Under the pieces are notes generated by a model. It was given only the letters and a program-made list of their open reading frames with translations, made no database searches and was not told where the DNA came from. A stretch of 64,000 nt of DNA, taken from assembly GCF_030052815.1 (NCBI RefSeq), contig NC_079501.1, forward strand, positions 86,313,849 through 86,377,848, read 5' to 3'. This document shows positions 21,335 to 33,058 of the stretch, piece after piece; the first letter of the stretch is position 1, and each line of letters begins with the position of its first letter. Both the position numbers and the translations under genes were made by a program. Source of the DNA: Hevea brasiliensis (lineage: Eukaryota > Streptophyta > Magnoliopsida > Malpighiales > Euphorbiaceae).

Positions 21335-23117
21335 GAAATATGAGAATATCGCATCATTATTAAATGTCAGAGTACAAGAGACTGCTATAAAAGGCCATTT
21401 AATCATTATGGAACCCAACTTATAGGGTTTTCTCTTTTAATGATATAGATACAACCCTAACAATGGAAAAATATCAAGGGTTGCTTCAGTTACCTTACGG
21501 AGATCGGATCCATCTTCATTTAACCAATAAGAAGGCAAGGAAATGGTTAGCTAATATTATGCAGATCTCAGTTGAGGAGGCAAAAAATAAAGCTATAAAA
21601 GGGGAATCTCATGGATGGTCATGGAGCTACAGGGAAAATGTTTTTCAAAATCACTTTCAAGAAGGAAAAATGGAAATTGCCACAAGAATTTTAGCTTTGG
21701 GAATCTAAGGGCTAGTTTTATTCCCAGGCCTCTTGACATGGTAACTCGTGAGGTGGTGGAATTGTTCTATGAGGTGGAATTTAAATAGATAGACCCGATC
21801 CCAACTATTCTTGCTGAGACGTTTCTGACTTTAACTTATTGTTGGGAAAAGGGGAAAGGAAGCTTGAAATGTTGCCTTCAACTGCTGTACTTGTGGACCA
21901 TAAGTCATTTCTTCCCACAAGAAACCCAAAGAGTAACTTGGTACCCCAATCAGTAGATCGTAAACAAAATGATGCAAGTAAGGGTAAAGGAGATAAATGA
22001 ACAACAATGGCTAGAAACCTTTTTGAGTTATGACAGTCAAAGTTATTGTTGGATAAAATTGTGGCATCCTAGTAAGCCATTTGTGTTCAGAACAGGAGAT
22101 CATCAGTTTGTAATATTGATAGGTCTTATTGGGTGTACTAGTTATTTTTCTGCCTTAGTGATGTGGCAGTTTGATTGCACACAATTTATCCCACAATCAA
22201 AGGGTTTCTCAAAAATTCACTTCTAATATGGAGAAGAGAGTGAAAAAGAGTTAAAGAAATTAAGCCCTTTATGGAAGAATATGATCTTGATGAATCGCTC
22301 TCCTAAGGGACACTGCACCACAGAAGGATACCCTACATGGAAGGAAATGAGAGATAATGGGTATGAGATCCCAAACATGATGGGTCATGAAAACAAAATA
22401 CCACATAAGAATACTGCTGAGGATTATTTTGAGGAAGCCAGAGCCAGACAGAAGATTTATTCCCAACAGCTAATTAATGAGAATGGGACCTTACAAACTC
22501 GAGTAAGGGAATTGGAGTTGAAAAATCCAAATTTAACTAAAATTATCTGTAATACAACGAGGAAAATTGCAAGACTAGGTTAACCAGCTTAAATGGGAGA
22601 AAAACGAATTAAAAAAGGATGTTAAAGAGAAAAAGCAGTAGATTCAGTTATTGGAGCGGCAAAAAGTGTCATGGACTCGAGATACAAAGTAAGAAATTCA
22701 GAAATGGCACAGTAAATTTAGAGAGCAAAGGAAAATGAATCAGAAGTTGAGGAAAAGGTCAAAGGAGGTCATGAGTGAAGGATGGGAAGAAGAAAGGGCA
22801 ATGCTCCATGACCAAATAAGGAGAATGAAATTCCAATTCGAAAATGAATAGAAAGAACTCACAATCAAGCTTGAACAAAAAATGGTTGACTTGCAATTGG
22901 AAAACCAAGAATTGCTAAGGTTAACTGATGACCTATCTAAAGAAGGAGTCAAGTAAAGAGAGCAATATGAATGCTTGAAAGACAAAGTAGATATGTTGGA
23001 GCAAACAGCTGCAATTCACAAGGCAGAGTTATTACAAGACTCAAAACATGCCTTAGAATCATTCAGCTTTGTAACTCAAGATGACAGATCCTACAACTAT
23101 TTGCTAAAGTGCCACTA
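21335..23117 (+). pseudogene. Tat/Ogre-type ORF1 (DUF7745-like domain plus coiled coil)
   Basis: Degenerate, several frames. Seen in order: a SLLNVRV-like start, TMEKYQGLLQLP (21460s), WSWSYRENVFQNHF, GLVLFPRPLD, IDPIPTILAETFLTLTYC, KCCLQLLYLWTISHFFP, IKLWHPSKPF, MWQFDCTQFIPQSKGF, then from about 22450 to 23080 a long charged, heptad-like helix rich in E, K, Q and L (coiled coil). This pattern matches the plant DUF7745-type ORF that sits before gag in Tat elements; its role is unknown. Stops and at least two frame changes make it a pseudogene. Confidence 0.7.
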
Positions 23118-23590
23118 GATCTGGGAGCATCTACCACAACCTAGGCATTAGCTTGTCTTTCTTTCTGTTAAGAAGTGATGAACAATTTTGTAATTAAATA
23201 GTGTTGATTATTAATAAAATGAAATTTCAAGATCTTGCATTGGTGAGAAATGAATGAATAAGTAAAACCCTGTGGGATTTATCTTCATCAAGGTTGAGCA
23301 AAAAGTCATGTGATCCTATCATTCATGGTTTGACTATTGGATGATGCCATTATATTGTAGATTTAAATCACCCTTTGCAAACAATGATATAACAGCGAAG
23401 TTGTTACTGTATCCTTTTATTAAAATAAATAAAAGAAGCAAAATAATATGGTGAAAGAATTTGAACTAACACATGCATGTCTGTATTAGGGATAAAAATT
23501 AACAAAATTGCTAGGCTCAAAGCAAATTCGATGAGACAATCGAGTGCTCCATCAAGAATTTACTTAACCTGAGCAAGAACAAGAAGAATA
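23118..23590 (+). other. Spacer between ORF1 and gag
   Basis: AT-rich, many stops, no recognisable gene. In Tat elements this is an untranslated gap. Confidence 0.6.
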
Positions 23591-25928
23591 ATGATGGAAG
23601 AGCGAGAGCAAGTCCAAAGTCTACAAGGATAGGTTTCTGAGTTAAAAGAACAAGTGTCTAAATTAATGAAGATGATAAGAGAAATGGCTCACAATAAAAA
23701 AGTAGTAGGTCCCTCTCATGACCCAAATATCCCAGCAGGTGCTCTGCCAACTATAACTGGGGATTCAAGTGCCTAGCAATAAGCCTCAACCTCATTTACT
23801 TTTCAACCCCTTAATACTGATGCAACTGTTACTACCCAAGCCAATCCTTATGTTTCAATGTACCAAATGAATGAGCCATCCTTTCCTTTTATGGCCCAAC
23901 CAATCAACTCGTCCTATAGCCAAGCTATGCCCTACACTGAATATTACCCACCAGCTCCCAACCCTATAATCATGCCTGTCCCATCAGCACCGCAAGCTAC
24001 AGTAGTAGGAGGAATGATATATGGATTGACTGGGGCAGACAAGGGGAAAGAAAAAGTAGAAAATGAGAAATTTTTAGCTCTAGAGGAGTGTTTAAGAGCC
24101 ATAGAAGGATTGAACATGTATGGCTTGGTAGACGTGTCTGCTCTAAGATTAGTCTCAGATGTAGTAGTGCCTCCCAAATTTAAGATCCCCGAATTCGAAA
24201 AGTACAGTGGCACTTCTAATCCCCGCATACATTTGGCCACTTACATAGCCAACATGTCTGCATTAACTGAAGACGATAAGCTGTTAATCCACTTTTTACA
24301 TGAAAGCCTTTCAGGCCCAGCTTTGCGCTGGTATGTTCAGCAGGATAGGAGTAAACTACACTCCTGGAAAGATTTAGTAGATGCTTTCTTAAGGAAATAT
24401 AAATTCAATTGCGATATAGCCCCAACTAGAAGGGATCTCCAAAATCTTAAACAAAAGGAAGGAGAGAATTTTAAAGAATACACTCAGAGGTGGAGGGAAA
24501 GAGTAGTAGAAGTTTATCCACCAGTGACTAACAATGAGCTTTGCTCTCTATTTATTGAAACCCTAAAAGCTCCTTATTTCAACTTGATGATTAGGAACAC
24601 CTCCAATAGTTTTGCAGATATCATATAAACTGGGGAGAGGATTGAAGCCAATTTGAGGTTAGGAAGACAACAAGAAGCCACATGGGAAAATCTAGTGAAA
24701 AAAACTGTTAATTCTGAAAAAAAAAAAAAGAAAGAAGGGGAGGTTCACGCTATAGCCAAACAAGCTTACTAACCCCGCCATTCTTAAAATACTTTTCGTC
24801 CCCGATTCCCTACCCAAAATCTTATGGTAGCTAATATTCCTCCGCAATTCCCACATTATTCTCACCCTTGCCCACAGCAATTTCCACCATAGAATGCCTA
24901 CGCTCCTAGACCACTAACCCAGACAAATCCCTTCACTTGACCACCAACTGCACAAGCTAACCCTAGACCACTTAGGAATCCCAATCCTCCCCTGCCAATG
25001 CCTTTAAGCAAAATTTATCACTATTTGTTGAGCATTAACCAAATTATTCCTATACCACTGGACTCATTACAACCACCATATCCTTAGTGATATGATGCCA
25101 ATGCTTGGTGTGAATATCATGGAGGTGCAGTCGGTCATTCAACTGATAACTATGGGGCACTAAAAGGGAGAGTGCAGTCCCTTATTAGGAATGGGTGGCT
25201 AAAGATAGAAGGAGATGATACAGCTCCTAGTGTATCAACAAATCCATTGCCAAATCATGATGCTGGGAAGAGAGGCAATGTAAATGCGATCGAATCTGTG
25301 AATGAGGATTTTGTTTTTGAAGTTGAGCAATTGATTTCATATTTTGAAGAAATCCTTAAATTGGTAGGACGGATATCTAAGCCCTAGGGTGCTAAAGCCT
25401 AAATATGGCCAGCCAAGGTTAGGTTGTGCCTATCATGGAGGCACAAAGGATCATGAGATGATGAATTATGAAGATTTTAAGAAGGAAGCTTCTAAGCTGT
25501 TGATGTTTAAAATATTAAGATGCCAAAAGAAAGCGAAAGTAAAGGAAGAAGAGGAAGTGAATTCTACTGGACACGATGGAGATAGTCCAAGTCCTACTTC
25601 CAGGCCAAGAATTGTGTTCTCTATCCCTACCCCACCAACACCATCGGTGCCTCAGAGTGTTGTCATTAGGGCACTTTCACAACTCCCGGTGACCAATACC
25701 CACACCGTACCATGGAACTACAATTTCCAAATATTCACCCAAAATGTTTTGAGTAATTCCTCTGTTCCTACTCTAAACCACACTTATACTCAACTAGTCA
25801 CCACACCTAGACCATGCTTCCCTTCTCTTTCTAACTTTAAGGTCACCTTCACAAGACCATCGTGTCTTGCAAGCAATACAACTCTTGAACAAGTGCCCAA
25901 ACTTAAAACTAACCTAATCCCCAATTGA
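23591..25928 (+). pseudogene. gag: Tat/Ogre-type gag
   Basis: The frame opens at the ATG at 23591 with a coiled coil, then a proline-rich part. The longest piece (23858-24628) holds the Gag core: LEECLRAIEGLNMYG, VVVPPKFKIPEFEKYSGTSNPRIHLATY, DDKLLIHFLHESLSGPALRWY, WKDLVDAFLRKYKFN, RDLQNLKQKEGENFKEYTQRWRE. After 24629 a Pro/Gln-rich stretch with stops, then two zinc-finger-like remnants: CEYHGGAVGHST near 25108-25145, whose final Cys is lost, and CAYHGGTKDHE near 25423-25455. The phase changes between them. Non-functional. Confidence 0.78.
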
Positions 25929-26383
25929 CCTTCATCAAATGGGGAAATAGAGTATATTACCAGAAGTGGGAGATGCTATGGCTCGAAGGAAATCAAAAAG
26001 AAGAAAGGGAAAGCAAAAGTAAGAGAGTTGCTAGAAAATATTGAAGAAAGGGCCACAGAGGTTGAGAAGGGAGAGTCCAGTGAGAAAAAGGATGAGGATG
26101 AATTGCAGCTACAGAAAATGAAACAAACTGAGTACAATGTGATAGAGCAGTTGAAGAAGACATCTGCCAAAATCTTGTTATTGTCACTAATCTTAAGTTC
26201 AGATGTGCATTGCCAAGCCTTGTAGAAGGTTTTGAATTAGATGTGCATCGCCAAGCCTTACAGAAGGTTTTGAATCAGGCTTTTGTGACTCCTAACATGA
26301 CACCGGGGCAGTTTGCAAAGATTGTCGGACAATTCCAAGCATCAAATTTTGTCAACTTTTTGGACAATGAGATAGACCCTGCT
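25929..26383 (+). pseudogene. Tat/Ogre-type linker upstream of protease
   Basis: Charged, Lys/Glu-rich stretch, then QALQKVLNQAFVTPNMTPGQF, followed by NEIDPA just before S1. The frame resumes at 30789 after removing S1 and one CTGCT. Stops present (around 26223). Confidence 0.65.
26379..26383. repeat. Target-site duplication of S1, left copy
   Basis: CTGCT, identical to 30784-30788. Confidence 0.94.
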
Positions 26384-27044
26384 TGTCACACCTTACCCTT
26401 CTGTAAGGCATAACATGATCCCGTAGTATACCTAATGAATTACCAAACTTCGTCTACTGATAACCCATTAAATACACTACAAGGCATTTTAAACCTTTTC
26501 TTATTTCTTTTTGTAGTGGTGAGCACTTTTGACAGGTGTTAAAATTTTTTTTTTTCACTGAAGTGAAATCAAATAACAAATCTGAAGTATCAATAATTTC
26601 TATAAAAATTTCAGCAGAGTGCCGTCTGTATTTGGAGCAAATTAGTTCTTCAAAAACCTATAAAAAGTACTTTCAATATATTTGTTCAATCATAAACTCT
26701 AATATGGCTCAACTCAAATCAGTGTCCTCAACACAGTTCAAACTCAATTCAATATCATTTTCAGCAATTCCAAAGATAAAGTACAAAATAAATGAGTATT
26801 TTAAAAGTTGAAATAAGAGAATCGTATTACAACATTTTGACAGGCCAAAATAATTTATAACTTTATTTTACAACTGCTCAAGACCAAGTACAATATATAC
26901 ATACAGTTCACATACATTATAATAATATTTACTAAGAAGTGGTATACTCAATATACCCAGCAAAATCCCAAAGTGAAGTCACAAGCAGCCTACTCTGCTG
27001 CTTTATCTGTCTGTCTACCTACGACAGTAATGAAAAAGCTATCG

Positions 27045-27063
27045 CTGAGTAAAATTTACTCAG
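27045..27063 (-). other. Conserved LTR stem-loop, S1 copy
   Basis: CTGAGTAAA-A-TTTACTCAG, a perfect 9-bp stem. The inner arm differs from A/C but pairs perfectly; flanks are the shared GCTATCG and GTGCACAA. Confidence 0.68.
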
Positions 27064-28230
27064 TAGTGCACAATAACCATTTAAAATGCGGTATATAAAA
27101 CTTTTATTAACAATTTACAATTCAAATAATCCACAATTTCATGTCACAATTTTCAAAGCTCATAAAACACAAATTTGATCAAACAAATGAATAACACCAT
27201 GTTGCCAATCAATAACACAACTTAAGTCATGAAACAAATTTTCTGAACATGTCATGTTGTACACCACGACAAGGCATACTCACCCCACTAATCAAAATCA
27301 ATGAGGGAGGTGGCTAGCTAGATAATGAGTACTTATCCATACTATCTCAGACTGGCAAGTCAAAGAGGGAGGAATATAGTCATACTCACCCCATAAATGG
27401 AGGAGGAACATAGTGATATTGCCATGCCAAGTGTGAATCAAAAATAATTTCAAATCACAATATTTAAATATTTTATACAAAACATTAATCAATTTTCATT
27501 TCAAATTTCTATTTACAAAGTAGGTAACACAACAATTTCCAAATAAAATTCCCAAAGCCAAAACAATAAAAAATTATTCATAACTTATTTCTCTAACTAA
27601 ATTTTCTAGTAAAAGAGGTGAATATAAAAAGTATTATGCACAGACTTGATTTGAGTCACCTCTAGGCCTTGACTCAATGTTCCTTATGCTTTTTAATATC
27701 CTTTTCAACTGAAACACACAATTTAAAGTGTTTTAGTACTCAGTTAAATTATTTCTAACAATAAAATCTAATATCTAAATTTTCTTGGTACTATTACCTT
27801 CAATTCATTTCATTAGTCAACCTATAATATTGACCATTAATACACACTAGGTGAATTAATTTTAATGTTCCTAATTTATCACATTTTATAGTCTCTAAGT
27901 GTTGGTATATGTTACCAATTTCATTTTAAAGCTTATTGCATTTTATTGCCATTTTCTAGATTTCATGACCAATGTTTACTGTCTATTGGACCAAGCTACA
28001 GTATAAATTTAACAGATTTCTCTTCATTAAATTGTTTCTCATTGTGTCTTCTTTAATTTCCTTTTTGAATCACTCCATTTGGAGTTGTATAGCTCAAGTT
28101 ATGGTCAATTAAACAAAACTAGGTCAAATCTAATTTTTAGTTTCCTTTTTAGGCATTTTCGGTTCTGATTTTACTAGTTTATTTGGACTGTTTGTAATCA
28201 CATTGAGGTCTAGCATTCTTCATAAGTATT

Positions 28231-28516
28231 GTTGCCCTATGTCTTAGGGACAATCAGAAATTTTGCTTACCATTTTTCAAGTCTTAAAGAATTCTTTATA
28301 GACAAATTGTTAACTTGGACTCAAAGGTGCTATATTGGTATAGTCCTTAATTAGGTCAATGGCTTTGACCTTTGTTGCCCTATGTCTTAAGGACAATCAG
28401 GAATTTTGCTTACCATTTTTCAAGTCTTACAGAATTCTTTATAGACAAATTGTTAACTTGGACTCAAAGGTCCTATATTGGCATAGTCCTCAATTAGGTC
28501 AATGGCTTTGACCTTA
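28231..28516. repeat. 143-bp tandem duplication within S1
   Basis: Two adjacent copies (28231-28373 and 28374-28516) beginning GTTGCCCTATGTCTTA and differing at only a few bases; not seen in the other LTRs here. Confidence 0.9.
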
Positions 28517-29895
28517 AATTCTGATCTTATACATTTATAATTTGAGGAAGTTGTCTAAAACAATATTTTAGGTCTCTTTCTTAGCTTTCCATATTGGTAT
28601 GGCTCATTTAAATTGGACACTTCTAGAGGGAGATATGCTTATTTGAATTTTCTGAATTTTAAGGTCAAATGTGCTAATTCCAGATTTAGTGTGCCAACTT
28701 AATCAAGTTAATTGACCTAGTTTCCTTAATTTTTGGGTTTTGGTCAAATTACCAATATTGTAGATCTATGTCTTATTGAAATTTTGAGACTGATTTCATT
28801 TCATTTGGAGTTCTATGAACAAAGTCATGGTCATTTTACTATTGCTGGTCAAGTTGCACTTATATTGCAAAGTTTAGGTCATTTCTAGGTCAAAGTCAAT
28901 TCGGCCAGTTTTTGTAACCCAAATTTGGTGATCATTTTGACTTGGTAATTGGCATTTATGGGCTTGGTGATCTTTTCCAAAGTTGTAGCCCTATGTCTAA
29001 GCTTTCCAACGGTATAAATTTTAGGTCATTTGGACCTGTTTTGAGTTGAGTTATGGCCAATTGAATGGCTACTGTTCATATGGTCAAATTCTGGGTTCCT
29101 ATGTTATGCTAATCCGGAGTTGGTCAATTTTATGGGTAGTTTTCAAATAGAATTTCAGCAATATTTCTACATGAAAGTTGGCCTATTTTATTTCTAGTTT
29201 TGCCTCCAATTGGCCTCATACCAATTGGGATCACACAAATTCACTTATGGCTTAAAATGTATACTGCCCTTAAACACAATTCTCATACCCCAACCAATGC
29301 ACATTCAACTTGTTATAATTTCACTTCCTATACCTCATTCTGGATTTGTACCAAACAATAACCATTCATCACATCACATTATAGTCAATTTGGGAAGAAT
29401 ATACAAACTCTCCATACCCTAAATACAACTCAGAATTACAAAGTCCACATTTAATAATATATAGACATAACACACCTAATTAACACATATAATTCCCACT
29501 AATGATTTACATATATATTCTTTAATCCTTGGTACCATAATGCATCAAACCATTCCCTAAAAATTAAACACTCCTAATTACACCATAAGGCTACCAAATT
29601 ATCCAATTACAAATGTCTCCCTCAATTGCTTTCAAGCTTCCAAAATCAATTGCTCAAATACATAAACACAAGGAATTAACTAACCAATACATCAAATTTC
29701 TTTAATCAAACTTAATTCCCATTAAACATCATCAATTACATCAATTACAAGTGAGAATAATCTGCTCACCTTTCCTTTCCATGGCTGTCGAAAGTTGCAC
29801 CCAACAATTACTCAAGTAATTCTTTCAATTTTTCAACCAAAATACTACTCACAACCTCAACATAATTTTTAATTTAGCAAGGGAAGAAAATGGAC

Positions 29896-29901
29896 ACTTA
29901 C
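29896..29901 (-). promoter_or_regulatory. Candidate splice donor in S1
   Basis: Minus strand CAAGAG|GTAAGTGTCC, at the same relative place as in A, C, E and S2. Confidence 0.4.
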
Positions 29902-30783
29902 CTCTTGTTGGAGCTTGCTAAAACCTCACCAATCTTGCTTCTTTTTGCTGCCATAACACTTCCCAAGCTGTGTAGACTAAATTTAGTGAAGGAAATTATG
30001 TGGAAAATGGCTTGAAAATGGATGTATGGAGCTTGGTTTAGGGACGTCAATAAAGGTTTCTTAGGGGAAGATAAATTCGGCCAAATGAAGTTTTTGAGGA
30101 AGAAGAAGATTCATGAAGTGTTAGTGGAAAAATCTGTCTTTATATAGTTTATATAATCCCACTTAGTGCCCTACTATCTCACATTAAACATTTAATAATC
30201 CAAGTTTCCATATTTGCAAATTAATCCCCCATTTCTCTTTTAATTGTACTTCATTTTTAAATTTCATTTTTCATGGCATTTTCAAAATTTAACACTATAA
30301 ATTTTTCATGGACATTTAGGTCAAAATTCCACTCTACGTGTCAATTGACCAAAATGCACTTCCTCGGGTTGTACTCCCGATTTTTCGGTAACACCGATTT
30401 TTGTCAGTTTCTCAATTTTTCATTTTTTTTGTACTAATTAATTAAATTTTCTTTGACATTTTCTAAGTCAATTATACCACAATAAATGTTTGTTTAAGTC
30501 TCAAAAATATTTCTCAAGGTTCCCCGCGGTCCAGGGCTAGTCAACGGTCATTGCCGTAACTTCCCGGTGCGGTCACCCATAACTACAGTTTTTTGCTCTT
30601 TTAACTTAATCACATTTCATTGCTCTTATTTTTCCTTTATTTTTCTTGTATTTTCCTCTATTGTATTTCATTATTTCATGACTCCTCACTAACATTTAAG
30701 TGTAGTTTCAGGCATTCTAGCTGTCCGGACAGACACTAGTCACCGGAATAGTAGAACGCACTACCGAATATAAGGGTGTTACA

Positions 30784-30788
30784 CTGCT
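30784..30788. repeat. Target-site duplication of S1, right copy
   Basis: CTGCT, identical to 26379-26383. Confidence 0.94.
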
Positions 30789-31175
30789 GGTTTGAATCAC
30801 ACTAAAGCTTTGCATGTAAGAGTGAAATGCAAAGGATGTATGGTAGCTAAGGTTTTAATTGATAATGGGTCTATGCTTAATGTGTTGCCAAGCGCTACCT
30901 TGGCTAGGCTCCCAATCAAACCATCTTTAATGCGCTAAAGAAACATGATAGTTAGGGCTTTTGACGGGACAAGGAAAGATGTATTAGGAGATATCCAGTT
31001 GCCACTCCAAATTGGATCATGCACTTTTAACGTTACTTTCCAAGTGATGAACATCGAGCCAGCCTACACCATGCTATTAGGAAGACCTTGGATTCATGCA
31101 GCCAATGCAGTCCCTTGTTCCTTACACCAAAGGATCAAATATGTTATGAATGGCAAGATAGTTACTGTCAGATGA
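30789..31175 (+). pseudogene. Tat/Ogre-type aspartic protease
   Basis: Follows NEIDPA across S1. Active-site motif LIDNGS near 30855-30875 (DNGS in place of DTGS is usual in Tat elements), then LNVLPSATLARLP, a stop at 30936-30938, MIVRAFDGTRKDVLGDIQLPL, FQVMNIEPAYTMLLGRPWIHAA with the conserved LLGRPWIH. Ends in a TGA; an overlapping phase carries on. Confidence 0.78.
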
Positions 31176-31716
31176 GAGGAGGCCATGCTAGTGACCAAGC
31201 CTCAGTCCATCCATATATAGAAACCACTGAGCAGGCATTGGAGAGTTCTTTTCAAGCTTTAGAGTTGCAAAGGATGCCTAGGAATGATCAGGGAGTCATT
31301 GATATGGTGGCAAAGATAATGTTAAAGAACGGATATAAGGAAAGAAAAGGATTAGGCACTCGATTGCAGGGGATTATCGAGCCCATGGCTATCACTAAAA
31401 GAGAAGGGCGTTTCAGACTAGGATATGATGGAGATGCCCTGATGGATGGGAGATTCAGAATGAAAAACATGCTTCAAGACCAATGATTTAACCAACTGCC
31501 TAAAGGAAAGGGGTTTATTCCTCATATTGAAGATATTTTCACCCATCCCTTGCCAGTCATTCAAGAAGTTAGAGAAGAGGTGGAGGAGTCTCTGTCAGAA
31601 ATGTCCATCAATGTCTTACACCCAAGTCTTATACTAGAAGTGCTGATTATGCCGATGGAAGGAGGCCAAGAACTTGACAACTGGGAAGCAGAAGACATTC
31701 CAATGCTCTTTTTAAA
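31176..31716 (+). pseudogene. Tat/Ogre-type segment with G-patch-like motif
   Basis: After a phase change, MLKNGYKERKGLGTRLQG (about 31318-31373) resembles the glycine-rich G-patch found between protease and RT in Tat/Ogre polyproteins and thought to bind RNA. It is followed by an acidic linker ending just before a GT. A stop at 31484-31486 interrupts it. Confidence 0.65.
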
Positions 31717-31919
31717 GTAATATACATTTAGTTACCTATTCCATAATGTCAAATGGAACTTTGTGTAAATGGACCTTATCCTATAATTGATCATTAATGA
31801 ATTAGTAGTGCATTTTCCAAAATGTTATGTCCACTTTCTTCTTTTTATTTTGCTTTTTCTTTCATAAAACCACTTGTTAAAATTACACTCTTTTGGTCAC
31901 CACATTTCAATTTCTTCAG
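31717..31919 (+). other. Candidate intron between protease and RT (203 bp)
   Basis: Starts AA|GTAATATA, ends in a long pyrimidine tract TTTCAATTTCTTCAG|G. Removing it joins the upstream and downstream frames without a stop. Ogre elements are known to have an intron at this place. Confidence 0.6.
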
Positions 31920-32449
31920 GATTGGTGATCAACCAAGTCATAATAATTCAATTGACACTGATATTCCTCAAATTAACTTTGAAAGACTCATAATTGCCAT
32001 GGAAACTAGCGATTTTGATGAAGAGGAAAAGTCTATACCCCTAAGGGAAATAATGGGACAGCCAGAATCTGATGAACCTAGTCTTACACCTTGTGGAGAC
32101 AGGATGAACACCCTAAACTTAGGGATAGAAGAAAATAAGAAGGAACTCAAAGTGGTAGATAATGAGGAATTGGAAGAAATGATTCAATTGTTATAGGAGT
32201 TCATAGATATATTTTCATGGAGCTATGATGATATGCCTAGTCTAGATCCTCAAATCGTAACTCACAAGATCCCTATAGTTCCTAGGGCGATGCCTGTAAA
32301 GAAAAAACTAAGGAGGATGGACCCCAACACACTGCTAAAAGTCAGGGATGAAATCAAAAAGCAGTATGATGCAGGGTTTCTAGAAGTTGTAAAATATCCA
32401 GAATGGACAGCAATGTAGTCCCGGTGATGAAGAAAGATGGTAGGGTAAG
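31920..32449 (+). pseudogene. Tat/Ogre-type RT, N-terminal part only
   Basis: Acidic linker, then FSWSYDDMPSLDPQIVTH, VKKKLRRMDPNTLLKVRDEI and QYDAGFLEVVKYPEW, the start of Tat-type RT. A TAG at 32416-32418 and further stops follow, and the gene is cut by element E at 32450 before any catalytic motif. Confidence 0.8.
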
Positions 32450-33040
32450 TGTAACACCCCTCGCCCTTCTACAGTATAGCCGAGCAAGGCGTGCTACACG
32501 GCGTGCCAAAGCACCTAGTCTGTAATCAACTCATTTCCTGAACTCAATTTGGTTTTAAGAAGTCTTTTATGTAATATTCATATATGCTGATACTATTTTC
32601 ATACTTTAATAAAATCAGTGTTTCAAAAATGGTAATAAAAATCTGGCAAGGTGCCGTCTGTATTTCGGACAAACTGTCCTTCCAAACCTGTTAAAAATAG
32701 TTCAATATGATAATATCAAAATCTGAACTATTTCACAGTCTCAATATTTAAATAGTTTTAAAATACAATCCATTATAACTTAAATACATCTAGATATTCT
32801 CCATATAAAGTTATATGTACAAATTATTACAAGCCTTAAAGTTTTAGAATATACAAAATTACATAACAAAATGTCAAAATACAACTGATAGTCATTACAC
32901 AAGATCCTAAGTCCTACCATGTATGTAGTGTAGAGCAGATGACTCTGGACTCCCGTGCAAATTTGATGTCTCACCCGGTCATAGGTCTGCTGGGCTCCCC
33001 AACTATGTCTCTAATACCTACGCGTTACAAAAGCAATGTG

Positions 33041-33058
33041 CTAAGCAATTTTGCTTAG
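33041..33058 (-). other. Conserved LTR stem-loop, element E copy
   Basis: CTAAGCAA-TT-TTGCTTAG, perfect 8-bp stem whose arm sequence differs at several places from A/C/D yet pairs fully. Confidence 0.68.

Larger units (their letters stand above)
26384..30783 (-). mobile_element. S1: solo LTR of a Tekay-like element (4.4 kb)
   Basis: Minus strand: TGTAACACCC at 30783, GGTGTGACA at 26384, perfect CTGCT duplication on both sides and no internal coding region, hence a solo LTR left by LTR-LTR recombination. It shares the U3 hairpin (30377-30396), the splice-donor motif, the variable-arm stem-loop and the terminal sequences with the LTRs of A and C, but is well diverged. No gene inside; the short frames in it are chance. 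Confidence 0.93.
21335..32449 (+). mobile_element. Tat/Ogre-like Ty3/gypsy element, 5'-truncated and interrupted
   Basis: Plus-strand degenerate element. Order: extra ORF1 with coiled coil (21335-23117), gag (23591-25928), protease (to 31175), G-patch-like segment, probable intron, start of RT (to 32449). An extra ORF before gag, a DNGS protease, a G-patch-like motif and an intron before RT are traits of the Tat/Ogre lineage. The left end begins inside ORF1 directly at the Athila LTR, so LTR and leader are missing. The right end is cut by element E at 32450 (5 bp before it: GTAAG); the rest lies beyond the window. Solo LTR S1 sits at 26384-30783. Confidence 0.82.

Noticed and set aside
28000..28700. 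Internal coding remnant in S1 that would make it a full element
   Set aside because: No gag or pol motif on either strand; sequence aligns by blocks with LTRs only.
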